Assembly (NCBI RefSeq): GCF_019974155.1
Contig: NZ_AP025158.1
Location: 868,001 to 932,000, forward strand
DNA from: Thermus thermophilus
GTDB lineage: Bacteria; Deinococcota; Deinococci; Deinococcales; Thermaceae
DNA length: 64,000 nt
Reading direction: 5' to 3'
Below are positions 53,771 through 62,671 of the stretch, one piece after another. Positions within the stretch are counted from its first letter, which is position 1. Every line of letters begins with the position of its first letter. The position numbers and the translations under genes are program-made. Below the pieces are notes generated by a model. It did no database searches and was not told the origin of the DNA. It was given only the letters and a program-made list of their open reading frames with translations.

Positions 53771-55658
53771 GGAGCTGATCCGCATGGGCCGGGAGGTGGC
53801 CGGGGAGGGGGATGTCCTCGAGGACCTGGTCCAGGAGGCCTCGGGGACCCTTTACCTCCTGGACCTCCATCCCGAGGCGCGGCGGGCCAGTCTGGTGCCC
53901 TACGAGCTGGACGGGGAGAAGTGCCGCCGCTTCCTCTGGGTGGGGGACCCTCCGGCCGCCAACGCCCCCCGGGACCGGGCCACCACGAGCCGCCTCCACT
54001 ACCTCCTGGGCCAGGTGGCCACGAAGATGGCGGAGGATGAGGGGCTTTACCCCCTGCTGAAGGACCTCCTCTGGGACCCGGGCAAGCCCGGAGGAAAGGT
54101 CCGCCACCTGCTGGACCTTCGGGACTTCCGCCTGGAGGAGGCCAGGGAGGCGGAGGAGGGGCCCTTCCGGGTGGTGGGGGGGAGGCTTCAGGTGGCCCAG
54201 GACCCCTGGCCCCTTTTGGAGGAAAAGAAGCGGCACGCCGGCGGCCTGGCGGAGGCCCTTGGGGCCTTTCTGGAAAGGGTCTGGGGCCTACCCAGGAAGG
54301 GCGCCCTCTTTAGCCTGGCCCTCCGGGGCAGGCCCCTGGCCGAGGCCCCGGAGTACCGGGCCTACCTCAGGCGGATCCTTCTGGAGGAACGCTTCGCCCG
54401 GGCCGAGAAAGGGCTCTGCCACGGGTGTGGGCGGGTGGACAGGGTGGTGGCGGACTCCAGCGCCTTCCGTTTGAAGTTTTTCATCCAGGACAAGAAGGGC
54501 TTCGCCCCCGGGGTCAGGGGGGAGGCCTTCCCTCGGGCCTACGCCCTCTGCCGGGAGTGCTTCACCGCCTTGAAGGTGGGGGAGCGCCTGGCCCTGGAGC
54601 GCCTCACCCTGCGCTTCCTGGGGACCGAGGCCCTGGTCCTGCCCGGGGCCGACCCCGAGCCCGGGGGCCTCGCCCGCCTGGTGGAGCGGGTCCTGGCCCA
54701 GGTGCGGGGCCTGGAGCGCCTCGAGGCCTGGCGGGAGTTCCTGGAGCGGGCCCGGCTTCGCTGGGAGGGGGTGGGGTACCTCGGCTTCTCCCTCCTCTTC
54801 TTCCGCCGCGCCCAGGCGGCCACCAAGGTGGAGGAGGTGGTCCTAGAGGTCCCCCCTTCCCGGGTGGAGGGGCTTTTCCGGGCCCTTGAGGAGGCCCAGG
54901 GACGGGGCTTCCCGGTGAGGGGGCTTGGGGACTGGCTCCGTCTCCTGCCCCTCTCCCGGGGGAGGGGCGGGGTGGACGCTGGGCCCGCCCTTCCTTGGCT
55001 TTCCCGCATCCTCCTGGGCCTCCCCTTGGACCCCAAGGCCCTCCTGCCCCTCTGGCTTCGGGCCGCGGAGCGGGCCTACCGGGAGGACGCCACCTTTTAC
55101 GCCCTCCAGGGTTTCAGGGGCCCCCAGGGGGCCCTGGACCTCGCCCTTCTGGGGGCGGGCTGGATCTGGGTCCTCAGGCGGCTTGGGCTTTGGGGAGGAA
55201 GCATGGAGAGGGAAGTGAGGAGCGCGTTTCCTTTGGGCGAGGAAGAGGAGGTCTTCCGGGCCTACGGCTTCGGCCCCCTCGAGGCGGGGCTCTACCTCCT
55301 GGGCAAGGCCATGGAGGCGGTGGGCCAGGCCCAGGCGCGGCTTTACGAGTACCGCAAGGAGCCCCTCCTGGAGGCCTTGGGCTGGCAGGGGATGAGCCTC
55401 GTGCGGGTGCGCCACCTGGTCCCCGAGGTGATGGCCAGGGCCGTCCACTACCTGGACGGGGAGGGGCGCACCCAGGTCCTGGACCTCCTGGGCCGGGCCA
55501 CGGACCTCCTGGAACGGGCGGAGGGGGGGCTTTCCGAACGGGAGGTCCCCTACTACATCCTCATGGGCTACGCCCAGGCGCGAAGCCGGAGGCTTCGGCA
55601 GGGTAGGAAGGCGGAGCAAGACCAAGAAGGGGTGGAGCATGACCGAGAAGGTGCCTAA
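53763..55658 (+). CDS. cas8b: Cas8b large subunit of type I-B Cascade (Csh1-like)
   Basis: 631 residues from GTG 53763, overlapping cas6 by eight bases. A four-Cys zinc site is visible: CHGCGRVDRVV (C219, C222) and LCRECFTALKVGE (C263, C266), with FIQDKKGFAPGV between, as in Csh1/Cas8b. The C-terminal helical region likely serves as the small-subunit part. It recognises the PAM and recruits Cas3. Its presence fixes the subtype as I-B. Confidence 0.9.
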   Translation: MLRELIRMGREVAGEGDVLEDLVQEASGTLYLLDLHPEARRASLVPYELDGEKCRRFLWVGDPPAANAPRDRATTSRLHYLLGQVATKMAEDEGLYPLLKDLLWDPGKPGGKVRHLLDLRDFRLEEAREAEEGPFRVVGGRLQVAQDPWPLLEEKKRHAGGLAEALGAFLERVWGLPRKGALFSLALRGRPLAEAPEYRAYLRRILLEERFARAEKGLCHGCGRVDRVVADSSAFRLKFFIQDKKGFAPGVRGEAFPRAYALCRECFTALKVGERLALERLTLRFLGTEALVLPGADPEPGGLARLVERVLAQVRGLERLEAWREFLERARLRWEGVGYLGFSLLFFRRAQAATKVEEVVLEVPPSRVEGLFRALEEAQGRGFPVRGLGDWLRLLPLSRGRGGVDAGPALPWLSRILLGLPLDPKALLPLWLRAAERAYREDATFYALQGFRGPQGALDLALLGAGWIWVLRRLGLWGGSMEREVRSAFPLGEEEEVFRAYGFGPLEAGLYLLGKAMEAVGQAQARLYEYRKEPLLEALGWQGMSLVRVRHLVPEVMARAVHYLDGEGRTQVLDLLGRATDLLERAEGGLSEREVPYYILMGYAQARSRRLRQGRKAEQDQEGVEHDREGA

Positions 55659-56604
55659 CGCCGAGATCCTTTTCCTCTACGAGGCCAAGGACACCAACCC
55701 CAACGGGGACCCCGACGCGGAGAACCGCCCCCGGATGGACTACGTGGGGCGGCGGCTCCTTGTGAGCGACGTGCGCCTCAAGCGCTACGTGCGGGACTAC
55801 CTCCTCCTTCGGGGGGAGGACGTCTGGGTGCGGACCCGGGAGGACGGAAGCCGCACCGACGCCGACGGCAGGCTCCAGGAGCTCATGAACCTCTACGCCA
55901 AGGAGACGGGCAGGGAAGCGGGGGCCAAGAAGGACCTGGACCCGGACTTCCTCAAGTGGTACCTGCGCCGCCTCCGGGACGTCCGCCTTTTCGGGGCGGT
56001 CCTCCCCATCAAGGGGGAGGGGGAGGCCAAGGGGGGAACGGGGCAGTTCGTGGGCCCCGTGCAGTTTGACTGGGGCTACTCCCTCCATCCCGTGGAGGTC
56101 TACACCGCCACCCTCTCCAGCCACTTCGCCGGGAGGACGGAGGGGGGGAAGGGGGAGCACGGCACCTTCGGCAAGGACCACCGGGTGCCCTACGCCCTCA
56201 TCGCCTTCTGGGGCCGGGTGTCCCGGGCCCGGGCGGAGAAGGTGGGGCTTTCCCCGGAGGACCTCGAGGTCCTGGAGAAGGGCCTTCTGGAGGGGCTTTT
56301 GCAGGGGGCCACCACGCGGAGCAAGGTGGGCCAGACCCCGAGGCTCTACCTGCGGGTGGACTGGGTGGAGGGCTTCCGGCCCCTGGGGGACCCCAGGGAC
56401 GGCCTCGCCCTCCGCCCCGCGGAAGGGAAGGCGCCGGAGGCCATCCGCAGCGTGGCCGACTACACCCTGGACGCCCGCGCCCTCGCCCGGGGGCTCGCCC
56501 GGTACAGGGAGGCCGTGGCGCGGGTGCGCCTTTGGGTCCACCCGGACCTGCGGGTGGAGGGGCTTTCCCTGGAGGGGTTCCCGTTGGAGGAGGTGCGCTT
56601 CTGA
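55639..56604 (+). CDS. cas7: Cas7 backbone subunit (Csh2-like)
   Basis: 321 residues. The Csh2 signature EILFLYEAKDTNPNGDPDAENRPRMD is at the N-terminus, then GRRLLVSDVRLKRYVRDYL, VRLFGAVLPIKGEG and TGQFVGPVQFDWGYSLHPVE. It binds the crRNA along its length. ATG 55639 overlaps the cas8b end by 20 bases. Confidence 0.95.
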   Translation: MTEKVPNAEILFLYEAKDTNPNGDPDAENRPRMDYVGRRLLVSDVRLKRYVRDYLLLRGEDVWVRTREDGSRTDADGRLQELMNLYAKETGREAGAKKDLDPDFLKWYLRRLRDVRLFGAVLPIKGEGEAKGGTGQFVGPVQFDWGYSLHPVEVYTATLSSHFAGRTEGGKGEHGTFGKDHRVPYALIAFWGRVSRARAEKVGLSPEDLEVLEKGLLEGLLQGATTRSKVGQTPRLYLRVDWVEGFRPLGDPRDGLALRPAEGKAPEAIRSVADYTLDARALARGLARYREAVARVRLWVHPDLRVEGLSLEGFPLEEVRF

Positions 56605-57317
56605 GGGCCCTGCGGTTCGTCCTCAAGGGGAAGCGGGCCCACTTCCGCCGCTTCTACACCAACTCCTCGGCCCTCACCTATCCCGTGCCGCCCCCTTCCG
56701 CCCTCCAGGGGCTCCTGGGGGCCGCCTTGGGCCTGGGGCCGGAGTACCCGAAGGCCCTCTCCGGCCTCTACCTCTCCGTCCGTCCCCTTGGGGCGCAACG
56801 GCACCTCTTCCAGACGGTCAACTACCTCTTCATCAAGGAGGCCAGGCTGGAGGAGCTCCGGGGGCTTTCCGGGGAGGGGCGCACCCAGATCCCCCTCCAG
56901 TTCCTGGTGGGGGAGGGGGGGAGGCCCGTGGCCTTTGAGGTCTGGGTGGCCTCGGAGGACGCCCACCTCCTGCAGCGCCTGGCGGGGGCCCTCGAGGCCC
57001 CCGCCTACCCCCTCTCCCTGGGGAGCGCCTTCGCCCTCGCCTGGGCCGAGGAGGTGGGGCTTTTCCCGGGGGAGGTGGTGCGGGGCTGGGAGGGCGAGGG
57101 GCTGGGCTGGTGGGAGGCGGCCCGGCTCCGCCTAAAGAGCCCGCCCCCAGGGACCCAGGTCTACAGGGACCGCTTTCCCGTCCTCCTCGGCCCGGGGCGG
57201 GTGCCAAGGCGGGTGGAAGAGCTAGCCCTGGAAGCCCGGGGCGCCCCTTTGTCCGTGGTCTACGAGGGCGAGGTCCTCCACGTGGAGGGGAGCGTCTGGG
57301 GGGTGGTGCGGGTCTAG
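56601..57317 (+). CDS. cas5: Cas5 subunit of type I-B Cascade
   Basis: About 238 residues: LRFVLKGKRAHFRRFYTNSSALTYPVPPPSALQGLLGAALGL is the Cas5 N-terminal pattern, followed by FQTVNYLFIKEA. It binds the crRNA 5' handle. The frame has no ATG, GTG or TTG near the expected start; CTG at 56601 overlaps the cas7 stop (CTGA) and is the best placed candidate. The nearest ordinary start codon (TTG 56532) would add a glycine/proline-rich tail from within cas7. Confidence 0.88.
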   Translation: MRALRFVLKGKRAHFRRFYTNSSALTYPVPPPSALQGLLGAALGLGPEYPKALSGLYLSVRPLGAQRHLFQTVNYLFIKEARLEELRGLSGEGRTQIPLQFLVGEGGRPVAFEVWVASEDAHLLQRLAGALEAPAYPLSLGSAFALAWAEEVGLFPGEVVRGWEGEGLGWWEAARLRLKSPPPGTQVYRDRFPVLLGPGRVPRRVEELALEARGAPLSVVYEGEVLHVEGSVWGVVRV

Positions 57318-57578
57318 ATGTACGTGGTCATGGTCTACGACGTGGCGGTGGAGCGGGTGGCGAAGGTGCTCCAGGTGGGGCGGCGCTACCTCACCTGGGT
57401 ACAGAACTCGGTGCTGGAGGGGGAGCTTTCTCCGGCCCAGTTTGCTCGGCTCAAGGCGGAGGTGAGGAAGGTGATTGAGCCCACGGACGCGGTGCGCTTT
57501 TACGTCCTGCCGGGCCCGGGGGCCCTGAGGATAGAGGTTTTGGGCACCTCCAAGAACGAGCCGGGCCAGATCGTTTGA
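57318..57578 (+). CDS. cas2: Cas2 adaptation protein
   Basis: 86 residues, directly after cas5. YVVMVYDVAVERVAKVLQVGRRYLTWVQNSVLEGEL and VRFYVLPG are typical Cas2, with the metal-site Asp in VYDV. It partners with Cas1. Its stop codon lies in the first five bases of the array 2 leader repeat. Confidence 0.95.
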   Translation: MYVVMVYDVAVERVAKVLQVGRRYLTWVQNSVLEGELSPAQFARLKAEVRKVIEPTDAVRFYVLPGPGALRIEVLGTSKNEPGQIV

Positions 57579-57758
57579 CCAAGTCCAAGTTGGCGCCAAC
57601 CCCCGATCCCCCCCAAAACCCGGGGGGGTTGACGCACACCCCCCGACCTGCTACATTGACCCTAGGCGGCTGGGTTTTCCCCATCTCGGCCGCAGAGGTT
57701 CTTGAAAACGGAGATTAAAGCTCTATGAGAGCCTGGCGTGCAGGACGAGGCTTTGGCT
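57574..57758 (+). promoter_or_regulatory. Leader of array 2
   Basis: 185 bp nearly identical, inverted, to the array 1 leader (three mismatches in all). It holds the palindrome GTTGGCGCCAAC (57,589-57,600) and a promoter TTGACG (57,629-57,634), 17 bases, TACATT (57,652-57,657), about 100 bp before the first repeat. The conserved end GAGGCTTTGGCT adjoins the repeat, where new spacers would be added. Confidence 0.9.
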
Positions 57759-58980
57759 GTTTTGACCGTACCTATGAGGGTTTGAAACTGATGCGGCGTT
57801 TCGCGGTGCTTCTCCTCGGTTCCCTAGTTTTGACCGTACCTATGAGGGTTTGAAACATAACTGCCATGCGGATTGACCTGGAACGAACTCGCTCGTTTTG
57901 ACCGTACCTATGAGGGTTTGAAACCTACGTGGGTACTGGGGGGGCATCCTCTAGCGAGGCCCGGTTTTGACCGTACCTATGAGGGTTTGAAACACGCCTA
58001 TCTCACCGAGGATCCTTTCGTGGTCGCCAAGTTTTGACCGTACCTATGAGGGTTTGAAACGATCTACGACCCCCACTGGGCCTGGGCGTGGCCCCGGGTT
58101 TTGACCGTACCTATGAGGGTTTGAAACCCTGCGCTTCGCCACCGGAGACCGCCTGCGGCTGGACGGGTTTTGACCGTACCTATGAGGGTTTGAAACCGTT
58201 TGCCGTGCCTGTGTTGTATTGACCTACCTCTAGGTTTTGACCGTACCTATGAGGGTTTGAAACCTCGTAGAGGAGCGTGATGGTCCGGAGCTTTTCCACG
58301 GTTTTGACCGTACCTATGAGGGTTTGAAACAGGACAACCAGCGAGCGCTCCTCCACCTGACCAGGGGTTTTGACCGTACCTATGAGGGTTTGAAACTCAG
58401 TGTGCCCGGGGTGGACCCCGCGAATGGGATCGTTTTGACCGTACCTATGAGGGTTTGAAACCTTGCCCGTGTGGTTTCCCGAAGACACAGGGGCCCTGGT
58501 TTTGACCGTACCTATGAGGGTTTGAAACTACTCACCGAACTCTCTGGGCCCTGGCCGGATCACTCAGGTTTTGACCGTACCTATGAGGGTTTGAAACCCT
58601 GGCCCCTTTCACCCGTCAATATGACGGGACCAGTTGTTTTGACCGTACCTATGAGGGTTTGAAACAGGTGGTCCACGAGCCCCCGGTCCACCAACACGGG
58701 AAGTTTTGACCGTACCTATGAGAGCTCCCCGACCTCGCCCTCATGCGAGGGGAAGACACGGGTTTTGACCGTACCTATGAGGGTTTGAAACCCGAGCTTT
58801 TCCAGGGTCATGCCTCACCTCCGAGGAGTTTTGACCGTACCTATGAGGGTTTGAAACCCCCGATGGACGCCCCCACCTGCACCGGGTCCCCCACGTTTTG
58901 ACCGTACCTATGAGGGTTTGAAACGCGATCTCCCGGGCCACGCGCTGGAGCATGTCCTCTACCCGTTTTGACCGTACCTA
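57759..58980 (+). CRISPR. CRISPR array 2, 19 repeats, truncated distal end
   Basis: Repeats GTTTTGACCG ... GTTTGAAAC in the plus direction, spacers mostly 36-39 bp. Repeat 15 (58,703) keeps only its first 20 bases, then reads AGCTCCCC. The last unit (58,965-58,980) is cut after 16 bases by a degraded IS. The leader is at the left end. Identical repeat to array 1, so Cas6 should process both. Confidence 0.97.
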
Positions 58981-59783
58981 GGGCTTGCCTTGCAAAGGTC
59001 GGGAGGACGGGTGTATATCTCCCTCCTGATGGACAAGCGAGGCTTTGTTCGCCGGGAGGCAAGCCCCAAGGAGGTCCTGGAACACTGCCTGCGCCTGGCC
59101 CGGGAGGTGGCCCTCCCACCCCCAAAGGCAAGCGGGGCCGCCCCTGGCGCTACGACCACGCCCGCAAGGTGTTCCCCTGACGGGGAAGCAGCTACCTGGC
59201 CCTCCTTCTCTTCCGCGCCTTCTTCCGCCTCACCTACCGCAAGACGGAAGCCCTCCTCCAGGACCTCATGGAAGGCCCCTTCCCTTCCCACCAGTCCCTG
59301 GCCCGCTACGCCGTGCACCACCTGGACCCCAAACTCCTTGAGGCCCTCCTGGAGAGGCTTGCCCGGGAACTGGAGGCCCATCTCGCCCCGGAGTCCTCGC
59401 CGGAAGGCGAAGCGGCTTCGGACGAGGCGCCGGCACACCTGGCGGCGCTTTCCCCCTCTCTACCTCATGGACACCACGGGGCTGGCCTACCGGAGCAAGG
59501 GCCGGCTTCTCCGCTTCCGCCGGGGGAAGGAGGTGCGGCGGGTGCGGGGGCACGCGCGGCTTCTGGCGCTGATGGGGTGGGATAGGGGGAGGCGGGGGTG
59601 CGGCCGGTGATCCGGCTTTGGGGCGGGGATGAAGACGCGGCTGGGTGGGGGGTACCTTTTGGAGCGGAAGCCTTGGACGGCGATGCTCCGGGCCTTTTTG
59701 GAGCTCATCGCCTACGGCCTTAGGGTTCTTCTCTCCCTCCTCCCGCCCCCTCCGGGGTACAAGGCGGTTTACTAGGCAAGCCC
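58981..59783 (+). mobile_element. Degraded IS5/IS4-like element
   Basis: Ends GGGCTTGCCT (58,981-58,990) and its complement (59,774-59,783) mark an 803-bp remnant. Transposase pieces appear in different frames: VLEHCLRLAREVALPPPK, YLALLLFRAFFRLTYRKTEALLQDL, PLYLMDTTGLAYRSKGRLLRFRRGKEVRRVRGHARLLAL, and LLERKPWTAMLRAFLELIAYGLRVLL, ending just before 59,775. No intact transposase remains. Its left end cuts the last CRISPR repeat. Confidence 0.7.
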
Positions 59784-59788
59784 ACAGA

Positions 59789-59820
59789 TTGTTGACAAAA
59801 TCGTTGACTTCTTCTACCCT
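59789..59820 (+). promoter_or_regulatory. Promoter and candidate GntR operator of the catabolic operon
   Basis: TTGACA (59,792-59,797), 17 bases, TACCCT (59,815-59,820). The palindrome TTGTTGACAA (59,789-59,798) covers the -35, and GTTGAC recurs ten bases on. FadR-type regulators bind such short palindromes, and one is encoded in the operon. Confidence 0.5.
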
Positions 59821-59836
59821 GAGAGCAGGAGGTGTT

Positions 59837-62005
59837 ATGGAAGCGCCCAGTGAACTCTGGGAGGCCGTAGGGCGCTGGCCCTACGGGGATTTGGCCCACC
59901 TGGCTCATGTAGAGTTGATCACCCCGAGGCTAGAGGAATCCCTCCGCTTCTTCACCGAGGTGATGGGGATGTCCATCAGCGGCCAGGAGGGGGACTCCTT
60001 TTACCTGCGGGCCTGGGACGATTACGAGTTTCATACCCTCAAGCTCACAGGGGGGAGGAAGCCTGCTTTGGGACATGTTGCGTTTCGGGCAAAGGACGCC
60101 GCGGCGCTTGCGAGGCGGGTGAAAGCCCTCGAGGCCTCCGGCCTGGGAGAGGGATGGACGGAGGGAGATCTGGGCCACGGGCCCGCCTACCGGTTCCGCA
60201 CCCCCGACGGCCACCTGATGGAGATTTATTACGAAACGGTTTGGTACAGGCCCACGGAGGAGACAAGGCCGGCTTTGAAAAACCAGGCTTCGCGCTTCCC
60301 GGCTCGGGGGGCCAACCTCCGGCGCTTGGACCACATCAACCTCCTGGCCTCGGACGTGACCGCCGTGCGGATTTTCATGGAGCGGTACCTGGGGATGAAG
60401 CTGACGGAGCAGATCGTCTTCAGCGACGGCAGCGAGCAAGGAGCCTGGCTGACGTGCAACAACAAGACCTACGACGTGGCCATCACCAAGGACCATCTCG
60501 GGGCCCGGGGGAGGCTTCACCACTTTACCTACGCTGAGCTCTCATCACTTTGAGGGCTGGGGCTTGACAAGGGAAGAGAAGAGGGGGGTAAGTAAGGTGT
60601 GCCGCCCACCACCCCCCTTTCCCAAGTTATCACCCTCTGGGTCCATAAGGTCTTCGCCTCCCTCAGGAAAACCATCCGCTCCAACCTCGCCCTCTTCCTG
60701 TCCACCCTCCTCACTACCCCCCTGGACCCCACCCTCTCCGACCTCGCCCGCAGAACCCCCCTCCCCACCCTGGCCCAAAGCCGCCTCAATCGCCTCTGGC
60801 GCTTCCTCCATCACCCCACCCTGCAAGACCCCTGGGCCCTCACCGAAGCCCTCCTCCCCCTCCTCGTCCCTCGTTTCCCCAAAGACCGCCCCCTCCCCCT
60901 CATCGTGGACTGGACCTTCACAGAGGACGGTAGGCACCAAGCCCTGGTGGCCGCCCTTCCCCTCAAGGGAAGGGCCCTGGTGGTGGCCTTCGCTCTTCAC
61001 CCCCTCTCCCCTTTCCCCAGTCAAAACCGGGTGGAGGAGGAGTTCCTCCACCGCCTGGGCCGCGCCGTCCAGGACCTGGGATATACCCCCTCTTCCTCCT
61101 GGACCGCGGCTTTGACCGGGTCTCCCTGATGCGAAAGCTCCAGGGGTGGGGCATGGGCTTCCTCATCCGCCTGCGGCAGAACCGGGAGGTGGAACCCCAA
61201 GGGGGAAGCGCCTTCCCCTGAAGGAGGGCTACCGGCGTGTGGTCCACCCCCTGCGGGAGGAGGTCCGCCTTTTCGGACACGGTGGGGAGGGGGTAGAAGT
61301 CACCCTCCTGGTGTACCCAGGGGGTCGGGATCCCTGGTATCTGGCCTATTCGGGCCCTTTTGGGGGGGAGCCGCCCTATGGGTGGCGGATGTGGATTGAA
61401 GAGGGGTTTAGGGACCTGAAGGGGCAGGGGTTTGGGCTGGACCGCCATCGGCTGCGGACGGGGGCGAGCCTCAGGGGGTGGTTATGGCTTCTGGCCTTGG
61501 GGATGGCGCTCTTGGTCCTTCTGGGGGCGCGCTTGCAGGGCAGGGAATGGCTTCCCCGGCTTCTGGCCCATCCCGAGCGGCAAAGCCTCTTCCGTCTGGG
61601 CCGGATCGCCCTGGCCCAGGGGCCCCCGCCTTGGAGGGAAGCAGTGGTGGAGGAGCTGGTCAGGTTGCTTCAGGAACTGGGGGGAGGAAAGTGATGAGAG
61701 CTCAGTTTACCTACGCCGTGGACAGCCGGGAAGAGGTGTTGCGGGCTGCGGACATCTGCCTCGAGCACGGGGTGTTCATTGAGACCGGGCCTCATAAGCA
61801 CGCCATCCAGCAGACCTTTTTCCTCTACGTGTACGAGCCGGGAGGGTGCCGCTTTGAGGTCGCCTCTCCCGGGGCCAGGCTCCTCCTTGCCCCCGACTGG
61901 AAGCCCATCGTGTGGAACGAGGAGGAGCGTAAGAAGGGCCAGGCCTGGGGCCTGAAGACCGTGGAAAGCTTCCATACCTACGGGGTACCCCCTGTGGAGG
62001 AGTGA
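59837..62005 (+). pseudogene. Extradiol ring-cleavage dioxygenase gene interrupted by IS copy 4
   Basis: ATG 59837 follows AGGAGG. Two vicinal-oxygen-chelate modules: LAHLAHVELITPRLEESLRFFTEVMG, then LRRLDHINLLASDVTAVRIFMERYLGMKL. Metal ligands are the His in RLDHINL, the His in LHHFTYA and the Glu in GCRFEVASPG, as in catechol 2,3-dioxygenases. Removing the IS and one TTTACCTACG copy rejoins HHFTYA-VDSREEV in frame, 328 residues. The broken protein lacks the Glu ligand and should be inactive. Likely substrate is a catechol derivative. Confidence 0.88.
60534..61705 (+). mobile_element. IS4-like insertion sequence, copy 4 (frameshifted)
   Basis: 1,172 bp with the same ends and a perfect 10-bp target duplication TTTACCTACG (60,524-60,533 and 61,706-61,715). 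It lacks one C near 61,088 and one G near 61,203 relative to copy 1. Copy 3 has the same two deletions, so the transposase frame is broken in the same places. Confidence 0.93.
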
Positions 62006-62008
62006 GCG

Positions 62009-62671
62009 ATGGCCGTGGTCCCGGAAGGCAAGGTAACGGAGGGGCAGAGCGCTTACCAGCGGCTTCGCTCGGCGATTTTGGAGGGGGAGCTCCTTCCAGG
62101 GCAGCGCCTGGTGGAAAAGGACCTCGCCGAGCGCTTCGGCCTCGGTAGGGCGGCCATCCGCACCGCCTTGGCCCGCCTCGAGCAGGAAGGGCTGGTGGAA
62201 AGTGCGCCTTACCGAGGAGCTTGGGTCCGGATCCTCTCCGAAGAGGAAGCCCTGGAGGTTTTGGAGGCACGGATGGCCTTAGAATCCTTGGCCGCACGCC
62301 ATGCCGCCCGGAAGGCCACCCCCGAGGACATCGCCCGGCTTCAGGGCATTCTGAGGGAGATGGAGGAGCATTACGCCCGGGGGGACCTCCTGGCCATGTC
62401 GGAGCTCAACGCCCTCTTCCACCGTACCCTCGTGGAGGCTTCCCGTCACCGAACGGCGGCCCGCCTCATCGAAGCCCTTCGGGCCCAGGGGGTGCGCCAC
62501 CAGTACCGCACCATCCTGGTCCCGGGTCGTTCCCAGCGCTCCCTCGAGGAGCACCGGCGGATCCTCGAGGCGGTGTCCGCCCGGGACGAAGAGGCCGCGG
62601 AGCGGGCCATGCGGGAGCACCTTCAAGGGGTGATGGCGGCCTTGCGCCAGGCCAAAGGGGGTCCTGCGTGA
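62009..62671 (+). CDS. GntR-family (FadR subfamily) transcriptional regulator
   Basis: 220 residues. N-terminal winged helix: AYQRLRSAILEGELLPGQRLVEKDLAERFGLGRAAIRTALARLEQEGLVE. C-terminal FCD ligand-binding domain with LNALFHRTLVEAS and EEHRRILEAVSARD (metal-binding His). It starts three bases after the dioxygenase stop and overlaps the next gene, so it probably autoregulates the catabolic operon through the palindrome near 59,789. Confidence 0.9.
   Translation: MAVVPEGKVTEGQSAYQRLRSAILEGELLPGQRLVEKDLAERFGLGRAAIRTALARLEQEGLVESAPYRGAWVRILSEEEALEVLEARMALESLAARHAARKATPEDIARLQGILREMEEHYARGDLLAMSELNALFHRTLVEASRHRTAARLIEALRAQGVRHQYRTILVPGRSQRSLEEHRRILEAVSARDEEAAERAMREHLQGVMAALRQAKGGPA

Noticed and set aside
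45795-58980. Self-targeting spacers
   Set aside because: Reading by eye I saw no spacer matching other parts of the window; a computed search is needed, so no claim is made.
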